DNA from: CAYQDB01 sp964416195
Lineage (GTDB): Bacteria > Zixibacteria > MSB-5A5 > GN15 > FEB-12
Assembly: GCA_964416195.1 (NCBI GenBank)
Contig: CAYQDB010000001.1
Location: 170,936-234,935, forward strand
Length of the DNA stretch: 64,000 bases
Direction of reading: 5' to 3'
How positions within the stretch are numbered: position 1 is the first letter of the stretch; every line of letters begins with the position of its first letter. This document shows positions 58,662 through 64,000 of this stretch, piece after piece. The notes beneath the pieces were generated by a model. That model ran no database searches and was not told the DNA's origin. It was given only the letters and a program-made list of their open reading frames with translations. A program made the position numbers and the translations under genes.

Positions 58662-58779
58662 CTTCCTGGTGAGATAGATAAACGCTTGGAAACAAAGCGA
58701 AAACAGCCCTATGGGGATGACCCTGTAAACGTTGGGGTAGTATTAATTGCCGAGATTTTCTACGGCACTGTTATGATCT

Positions 58780-59364
58780 TCACACACCCGATCGATCCGG
58801 GCCGGATGGCCCTGCCAAGCACCAAGGAGGAAGGCTGGAGCGACATCCAGGACAGAGCCTGGTCGACTTCACGTCGGTTTGAGCCAAGCTGTTGGAGGGG
58901 TACATCACACAGTTGCGGTCCAAGCAGTGGGTAAGGCCCAGCATGTGCCCCACCTCGTGGATGGCCTCCTTCTCCACCCGTGACAGGAGCACCATCGTAT
59001 CGGTTGGGTGCCCGTGGAATTCCTCGCGTAGGCGGAAGGTGGAAATCACCGCGCTGCGCCCCCCGAGCCTGGCCTCCCCGAAGACGAAGGTCAGCACAGG
59101 AATGGCCAAATCGACGTTGGTGATACCGAGGATCCACTGGTCGGGGCGGGGAAACCTGCTCTCCAGCCAATCCAGTATTTCCAGGGAGTTGTATTGATCC
59201 CGTGAGGCATCCAAGGCGAATTCGGGCCGCGGTTCGGGGGAGAGGATTTCACAGTTCAGTTCGAAGCTGGACTGGATAGCGGAACGAGCTCTCTCCTCTG
59301 TATCGTCGTGAGTGTCTCCAAGGGAGACGATGCAGAGCTTGCTTGGAGGGTCGCATGGCGGCAT
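58780..59364 (-). CDS. Archaemetzincin-type zinc metallopeptidase
   Basis: 194 residues. The zinc motif HEVGHMLGLTHC is followed by C-V-M and, 16 residues on, a CPGC pair, almost exactly the archaemetzincin signature HExxHxxGxxHC-x4-C-x-M-x17-CxxC. Members are minizincins of archaea and some bacteria with unknown substrates. The ATG at 59364 is chosen because it follows the sigma-54 regulator stop by 16 bases; the frame extends upstream only across that gene. The protein is cytoplasmic as seen. It sits between the regulator and the sigma-54 promoter. Confidence 0.87.
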   Translation of the reverse strand: MPPCDPPSKLCIVSLGDTHDDTEERARSAIQSSFELNCEILSPEPRPEFALDASRDQYNSLEILDWLESRFPRPDQWILGITNVDLAIPVLTFVFGEARLGGRSAVISTFRLREEFHGHPTDTMVLLSRVEKEAIHEVGHMLGLTHCLDRNCVMYPSNSLAQTDVKSTRLCPGCRSSLPPWCLAGPSGPDRSGV

Positions 59365-59380
59365 CGGTAGCTGGGTTCTG

Positions 59381-60739
59381 TCAGCGTCGGTCCTTGGGCC
59401 TGGACAGGCCGTAGTTCTTAATCTTGTTGTACAGCGTGGCCCTATCAATTTCAAGCAGATGGGCGGAGCGGGTGACGTTCCAGCCGGTCTCGTCCAGCAC
59501 ATGCAGTATGTGCTTCTTCTCCGCCTCCCTCAGGCTTATCGCGACTTTCTCTTCGGTGGGCTCCTGACCGCCGCCGAAGGGCATATCCCGCAATTGAACC
59601 AGTGGTCCCTTGCCCACCACCACAGCTCTCTCGATGGCGTTCTCCAGCTCGCGAATGTTACCAGGCCATTTGTGCTTTGAGAATATCTCGATCACCTTGG
59701 AGGAGAATCCCTCCTTCTTTCTGTTCATCTTCATGCAGAACTTCTTCAGGAAGTATTCGGCCAGAAGGAGGACATCGTCTCCTCTTTCCCTCAGCGGGGG
59801 CAGGTGAATTCCGACGACATTAAGGCGGTAGTAAAGGTCTTCACGGAAGGTGCCCTCTTCAATGCTCTTCTTCAGATCTTTGTTCGTCGCAGAGATTACC
59901 CTCACATTCGTGTGTATCTTGCGATTGCCGCCCAGCCGGTAGCAGGCTTTCTCTTCGAGCACCCGCAGCAGGTCGACTTGCACCTTGGGGCTCATGTCGC
60001 CGACCTCGTCCAGAAACAGCGTGCCGCCGTCAGCGAGCTCGAACCTTCCCATGTGTGTATGGCTTGCCCCGGTGAAGGATCCCTTCTCGTGTCCGAACAG
60101 TTCGCTCTCCACCATGGTATCGGGTAACGCCCCGATGGAGACCGCCACGAAAGGTTTATAGCGGCGCTCGCTGTTGCTGTGGATGGCTCGGGCGATCAGC
60201 TCCTTGCCGGTTCCGCTCTCGCCGGTGATAAGCACCGTCGCATCGCTGGCGGCCACCGAGCCGACCATCTTCAGCACCTCCTGTACGGACTTGCTGTTAC
60301 CAACGATTTCGTCGAACTGGTATATAGCATCGATCTTCTCGCGCAGCATGATATTTTCATCTTCAAGATTCTGCTTCTCGACGATCTTCTGCACTTTCAA
60401 GGTTAGCATGTCGGGATCGATCGGCTTGATCAGGTAATCGTAGGCACCGACCCTCATCGCCTCAACCGCTGTCTCAACCGTGGCATACGCCGTAAAGATG
60501 ATGACCGGGATGCCCGGTTTCACCTCCAGCGCCTTGCGGAGTACCTTGATTCCGTCGATGCGGGGCATCTTCAAATCCACGAGCAAGATGTTCCACTCCT
60601 CGCGATTCAGGAGATCCAGGGCTTCCTGACCACCTTCCACCGGCACGGCTTCGTAGCCAAACTTCTGAAGCCATATCGAGAGAGATTCTCGGACGATCTT
60701 CTCGTCGTCCACCACCATGATCCGCACCGCTTGTTTCAT
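59381..60739 (-). CDS. NtrC-family sigma-54-dependent response regulator
   Basis: 452 residues: receiver (RIMVVDDEKIVRESL, phospho-acceptor in LLVDLKMPRIDG, Lys in YLIKPID), AAA+ domain (Walker A GESGTGKE, ESELFGHEKGSFTGA, Walker B GTLFLDEVGD, FREDLYYRLNVV) and a C-terminal Fis-type helix-turn-helix (WNVTRSAHLLEIDRATLYNKI). It overlaps the PAS-kinase gene by 4 bases, so they form one two-component pair, and a sigma-54 promoter lies 1.1 kb downstream, before the NuoG/GcvH gene. The likely target is that promoter. Confidence 0.95.
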   Translation of the reverse strand: MKQAVRIMVVDDEKIVRESLSIWLQKFGYEAVPVEGGQEALDLLNREEWNILLVDLKMPRIDGIKVLRKALEVKPGIPVIIFTAYATVETAVEAMRVGAYDYLIKPIDPDMLTLKVQKIVEKQNLEDENIMLREKIDAIYQFDEIVGNSKSVQEVLKMVGSVAASDATVLITGESGTGKELIARAIHSNSERRYKPFVAVSIGALPDTMVESELFGHEKGSFTGASHTHMGRFELADGGTLFLDEVGDMSPKVQVDLLRVLEEKACYRLGGNRKIHTNVRVISATNKDLKKSIEEGTFREDLYYRLNVVGIHLPPLRERGDDVLLLAEYFLKKFCMKMNRKKEGFSSKVIEIFSKHKWPGNIRELENAIERAVVVGKGPLVQLRDMPFGGGQEPTEEKVAISLREAEKKHILHVLDETGWNVTRSAHLLEIDRATLYNKIKNYGLSRPKDRR

Positions 60740-61989
60740 TGGGTATCCCCACTATCGTCTTCCTTTTCCCGTTCCCCTTCGCATCCCAAAAAAACGCTGA
60801 ATGTAGTTTCCTTTCCCTTGGAGCTCATTACGCGGATGTCGCCCCCGTGACGCCTGACAATTCCGTATGCCACGGCCAGGCCGAGTCCAACCCCTTCCCC
60901 CTTTTCCTTGGTCGTGAAGAATGGAGTGAACAGTTTACCGATGTTCTCCTCAGCTATCCCGCAGCCCGTATCCTCGATGTCGATCCGGACTGCTTTGGGG
61001 CTCTTGGTCAGCTCCTCTTTGTCGTCGACCTGCGCGGCGTGGATGGTCAGCCGGCCTCCCTGGGGCATGGCCTGAATCGCGTTGAGAATGAGATTGAAAA
61101 AGACCTGCTTCAGCTGGTCCATATCTGCCTGCATCCGGGGAAGTCCTGGGTCAATATGCTGGACCACCTCGATGTCCTGAAGCTTGGCCTTGTGACCCAG
61201 TATGCTGAAGGTCTCGTCCAGAATGCTGCCGAGATCCACAGGTGCGAGCATCGGATGGGATTGGCGAGAGAAATCCAGCAGGCTCTTGATGATTTTAGAA
61301 CATCGGGTGAGCTCATGCTTGGAGTCGGTGAGAAATGTCAAAGCCTGCTTTCTGTCGAACCGGTCGTTCTCGAGATCCGTTGCAAGTGTGTGCAGATAGA
61401 CCATGATGCCGCTGATGGGGTTGTTGATCTCGTGGGCCACGCCAGCGGCAATCTGACCGAGTGAGGCCATCTTCTCGCTCTGGATTAACTGCTCCTGGAG
61501 CTCCTTGAGCTCGTCATAGGCTTGTTGCAGCTCCTCGCGCTTGCGCCGTTCCGCCTCGGCTATCGCTGCATCGGCAATCAGCTTCTTCGTCGGTCTGAGA
61601 TCGCGGGCCACCAGCACGATTCCGGACACCTCGCCGGAATCGTCTCTTAGAGAGGAGCTCCTCAGCGAGATGGGTATCGGCTTTCCTTCCTTGCAACACA
61701 TGAAGCCCTCGATGCTGGCCAGGATCTCGTCGAGTAGGTGTTTGTCCATCATCTTGCCCGGGGGCAACTCGGGCTGTTTGTCCTGAGAGGTGCTCAGGAT
61801 CTTTTGAACCGGATGATCGAGGATTTCCTCCTCTTTGTAGTCCAGTAAGGACAGGGTCGCCTGGTTTGTTCTGGTAATGATTCCGTCCGGATTGACTAGG
61901 ATTACCGCATCGGTCATGGCGCTGATCATCTGAGCGCAGACCTTGTAGAGAAACTCGGTTTCCGATGGCGAGTTCTTGTCCGCAGTCAT
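60736..61989 (-). CDS. Soluble PAS histidine kinase
   Basis: 417 residues without membrane segments. One PAS domain (about 18-130; AVILVNPDGIITRTNQAT, CCKEGKPIPISL) precedes a coiled coil and the kinase core: H-box VAHEINNPISGIMVYL, N-box LILNAIQAM, G1 DTGCGIAEE, G2 GVGLGLAVAYG. A cytoplasmic PAS sensor suggests it responds to an internal redox or metabolic state. It overlaps the regulator and the DsrE-like gene by 4 bases each. Confidence 0.94.
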   Translation of the reverse strand: MTADKNSPSETEFLYKVCAQMISAMTDAVILVNPDGIITRTNQATLSLLDYKEEEILDHPVQKILSTSQDKQPELPPGKMMDKHLLDEILASIEGFMCCKEGKPIPISLRSSSLRDDSGEVSGIVLVARDLRPTKKLIADAAIAEAERRKREELQQAYDELKELQEQLIQSEKMASLGQIAAGVAHEINNPISGIMVYLHTLATDLENDRFDRKQALTFLTDSKHELTRCSKIIKSLLDFSRQSHPMLAPVDLGSILDETFSILGHKAKLQDIEVVQHIDPGLPRMQADMDQLKQVFFNLILNAIQAMPQGGRLTIHAAQVDDKEELTKSPKAVRIDIEDTGCGIAEENIGKLFTPFFTTKEKGEGVGLGLAVAYGIVRRHGGDIRVMSSKGKETTFSVFLGCEGEREKEDDSGDTQ

Positions 61990-62480
61990 TGACCCATCCC
62001 CGAGCTGTTAGATCGACGCGTCTGGTCCAGGCACGCTGTAGCGAGGGCGCGGCGGGATCCAGGAAGTCCTTTCGTGCGCCCGGATGGCCCAGCGCGAGAC
62101 TCTGGATCGAAGTTCAGCATGGCATCCGCCTCGAGACAGGCCTGCACGAGCTTGCCACCGGCCATTAGCTGGATGCCATCGAGCAACGATTCCTTGGGTA
62201 TCTGACGTGAGTTGAGGCAGGGTGTGCACACCCAGATCTGGCCGCCCAGCTCGAGGAACGTGTCAGCCAGCTTCTTCAACGGGTCCAGCCCGCCGGCAAA
62301 GATGCGCTCGTAGCAGCCCTTGTTCGCCAAGGTTACTCCGACGCCCTGCAGCGCGATGATCACTTCGACGTCCGTGGCCAGAGCAGCGTTGCCGACCACA
62401 AACGGCAAAGACGCCCCGTCTGGATCGTCGTTACCGTGGGTTGCGATTATGACCATCTTCTCTGCTTTCTTTTCTTCCAT
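61986..62480 (-). CDS. DsrE-family protein
   Basis: 164 residues. The DsrE/F fold is shown by MVIIATHGNDDPDGASLPF, VVGNAALATDVEVIIALQGVGVTLA and the Cys pair in IWVCTPCLNSR near 80-90, followed by the usual helix. DsrE-like proteins act as sulfur carriers or partners of redox complexes. The last 35 residues are an unusual Arg/Ser-rich tail. It starts 78 bases after the QmoC-like gene and overlaps the kinase. Confidence 0.85.
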   Translation of the reverse strand: MEEKKAEKMVIIATHGNDDPDGASLPFVVGNAALATDVEVIIALQGVGVTLANKGCYERIFAGGLDPLKKLADTFLELGGQIWVCTPCLNSRQIPKESLLDGIQLMAGGKLVQACLEADAMLNFDPESRAGPSGRTKGLPGSRRALATACLDQTRRSNSSGMGQ

Positions 62481-62558
62481 TGCACGACTCCGTCATAAAT
62501 TGGGCGGCGGTGCACTTGCACCTACCAAGTTGAGCACCCGGTCGTCTTGCCGGCGAGG

Positions 62559-63704
62559 CTACGCTTTGGCATTCGCAGCGGCGGCTTCTCTTTGCGCAGC
62601 GACAGTTATCGCCTGGTTCTTCACGGCGAACAAGTACATAGCTAGGGGCCGGTAGAACAGGTGCGCCCACTTGCCGAAGGGGACCTCCACCACCAGCATC
62701 GGGACCGCCACCGCCATATGGACGACGTACATGACATAGGTGGCCAATGGCAGCCCCGCCAGGCGAAGGATGTGTACCGCGATGCCGGTCAGGGCCGCCA
62801 GGAACAACAGAACCAAGAACAACCAGTCAGTGGAATGGGAGAACTTGTGGATCTGGTCCGTTTTCTTGCGGCGCCCGATCATGAAATCAACGGTGACGTA
62901 CAGCAGCACGGCCGTGGCGTAGTAGCCCAGGATGCGCTGGGGGTGGTAGAACGGATGCACCTCGTCGGTCTGAAACCAGCGCAAGAAGACAACCACCAGG
63001 ACCAGCATGGTGAGGTAGCCACTGACGAGCAGGAAGTGTTTCAACCAACGCGTGTGGTCTTCGCTGCACTGGCGCCAGCGCATCTGAGTCGCAAAGTGGA
63101 CGATGAAGGTCGGGATCTGTGTGATGAATAACCAGAATGGGACCTTCTGACCCCTGTCGGTACTCATGACATGGCGTGTCATGCGATAGGCGTTGGTCAG
63201 CAGGAAGAACGAGAGCAGGGCGGCCATGATCCAGTCACCGATCTCCACCCACTTCGCCGGGGCGAAGGTGTTCAGCTCGACACGCTCGGTGACCACGGGG
63301 CCATGCAGTAAGGCAAACAGCAGGACGACCACCAGTCCGACCACCAAGATCGCGCCGACCTCCCAGGCCTTGGAGAGGTAGAGCTTCTTGGAAAGCCCCG
63401 TCCAATCGTACTGGGACGTCAGGTAGCGGCGAGTAGCCATCATGATCTCGCCGGGGTCGGCCTCGCGCGGACAGGTCTCTGAGCACTCACCGCAGTAATA
63501 GCAAAGCCAGGGGTCGACCGAGTGAAGCAACCTGTCCTTGAGGCCGACTTGGGCGTAGTGGATCATCCTCCGTGGGAAGGACGAGCCTTCGGTCGACAGG
63601 GGACAGATGGCAGTACAGTTGCCGCAGTTGAAGCAGACGTCCAGGTCACTTGCGCCAAACTGCTTGAGGTGGCGATGCAGGTTGGGGTCAACACGATTGT
63701 TCAT
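62559..63704 (-). CDS. QmoC/HdrCE-like membrane Fe-S protein with cytochrome b-type domain
   Basis: 381 residues. Two HdrC-type [4Fe-4S] motifs (CFNCGNCTAICPLS, CYYCGECSETCPREADPGEIM) are followed by about six transmembrane helices with Arg/His-rich loops of the nitrate-reductase gamma/HdrE type. Proteins of this design (QmoC, HdrE, DsrM-like) pass electrons between quinones and cytoplasmic Fe-S proteins. No hdrA/hdrB gene is in the window, but such a gene may lie to the right of 64000. It probably connects the soluble NAD-linked part of the locus to the membrane. Confidence 0.9.
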   Translation of the reverse strand: MNNRVDPNLHRHLKQFGASDLDVCFNCGNCTAICPLSTEGSSFPRRMIHYAQVGLKDRLLHSVDPWLCYYCGECSETCPREADPGEIMMATRRYLTSQYDWTGLSKKLYLSKAWEVGAILVVGLVVVLLFALLHGPVVTERVELNTFAPAKWVEIGDWIMAALLSFFLLTNAYRMTRHVMSTDRGQKVPFWLFITQIPTFIVHFATQMRWRQCSEDHTRWLKHFLLVSGYLTMLVLVVVFLRWFQTDEVHPFYHPQRILGYYATAVLLYVTVDFMIGRRKKTDQIHKFSHSTDWLFLVLLFLAALTGIAVHILRLAGLPLATYVMYVVHMAVAVPMLVVEVPFGKWAHLFYRPLAMYLFAVKNQAITVAAQREAAAANAKA

Positions 63705-63743
63705 CTCTTTCCTTTCTCAGTGATGCTGCGCTCGATGTGTGCC

Positions 63744-63980
63744 TCACTCGCGCACCTTGTAGCTGAAGTAGCCTTCACTGTTTGCCTCTCCCGTCTCGAT
63801 GACCAGGCCGTACTTTCTGGAGGCCATAACCCAGCACATCACCTCGTGCACAGGAGAACCCAAGGCCTCGGCGATCTCCGGCACGGTTTTGGGGCCGTCG
63901 CGCAAAGTGGCCAACACCCTGTCACGTATGAGCATTTCCTCTCTCATCACCTCGCGTGGATCTCGTACCTTGTCGTTCAT
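63744..63980 (-). CDS. Small winged-helix DNA-binding protein
   Basis: 78 residues: RVLATLRDGPKTVPEIAEAL, GSPVHEVMCWVMASRKYGLV and a wing (NSEGYFSYKV) form a MarR/ArsR-type winged helix. Small proteins of this kind occur beside Hdr/Qmo genes. GGAGG precedes the ATG. It is the first complete gene of the minus-strand operon as visible here. Confidence 0.75.
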   Translation of the reverse strand: MNDKVRDPREVMREEMLIRDRVLATLRDGPKTVPEIAEALGSPVHEVMCWVMASRKYGLVIETGEANSEGYFSYKVRE

Positions 63981-64000
63981 AGCAGGACCTCCATGGCGTC

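Noticed and set aside
1..64000. CRISPR arrays, rRNA genes, prophage or intact insertion sequences
   Set aside because: I saw no regularly spaced repeats, ribosomal RNA, phage structural genes or transposase genes.

Overview
The window looks like a chromosomal contig from an uncultured, Gram-negative, probably anaerobic member of the FCB superphylum. Candidate division Zixibacteria or a close relative is the best guess. The support is a paired dockerin-like tail on the secreted C10 peptidase (17095-19320), FlgD-like/type IX-style C-terminal domains on secreted proteins, a TonB receptor plus PorV/PorQ-type barrel locus, many multi-sensor histidine kinases, and a large iron-sulfur redox locus. 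The assignment is inference from protein style; no rRNA is present.

Layout. 1-9155: the end of an outer-membrane protein, uvrA overlapping an unknown membrane protein, a structured non-coding stretch, a HEAT-repeat/cyclophilin fusion, a secreted protein, and small genes (adenosine-specific kinase family, PC4-like, CPBP protease). 9430-16105: a 1719-residue lipoprotein-type histidine kinase and its sigma-54 response regulator. 17095-19320: a secreted C10-type cysteine peptidase. 19503-24565 (minus): a substrate-binding protein, a membrane histidine kinase, two lone receiver domains and a receiver-GAF-kinase, in one overlapping operon without transporter genes. 24874-34090: a surface locus (TonB receptor, large secreted protein, PorV/PorQ barrel), a HExxH protein and RmuC. 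34177-39976 (minus): a polytopic TPR protein, recR-ybaB-dnaX and a GNAT protein.

40311-40665 is tmRNA (ssrA), whose 3' end is copied twice further on (43629-43652 and 46119-46145). These copies divide about 5.5 kb into two insert-like units carrying a chimeric secreted protein, a lipoprotein, and an ECF sigma/anti-sigma pair whose anti-sigma ends in a FlgD-like domain. After that come a methyltransferase pseudogene, a 10-TM metal-exporter-like protein, a radical SAM protein and a cupin.

49666-63980 (minus) is the most interesting part: one long run of redox and regulatory genes. In transcription order it holds a winged-helix protein, a QmoC/HdrCE-like membrane iron-sulfur protein, a DsrE-like protein, a soluble PAS kinase, a sigma-54 activator, archaemetzincin, a NuoG-like Fe-S protein fused to a GcvH-like domain, a second GcvH-like protein, NuoE-, HndB- and NuoF-like subunits, DRTGG proteins, an RsbW-like ATPase, a degenerate H-cluster-like iron-sulfur protein, a PHP protein and a kinase-type ATPase. 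A near-consensus sigma-54 promoter lies at 58646-58661, directly before the NuoG/GcvH gene. The arrangement resembles electron-bifurcating hydrogenase operons (HydABC/Hnd) with the catalytic [FeFe] subunit missing and GcvH-like proteins lacking the lipoyl lysine in its place. I propose it as an NADH-linked redox system under two-component sigma-54 control; its terminal substrate cannot be read from the sequence.
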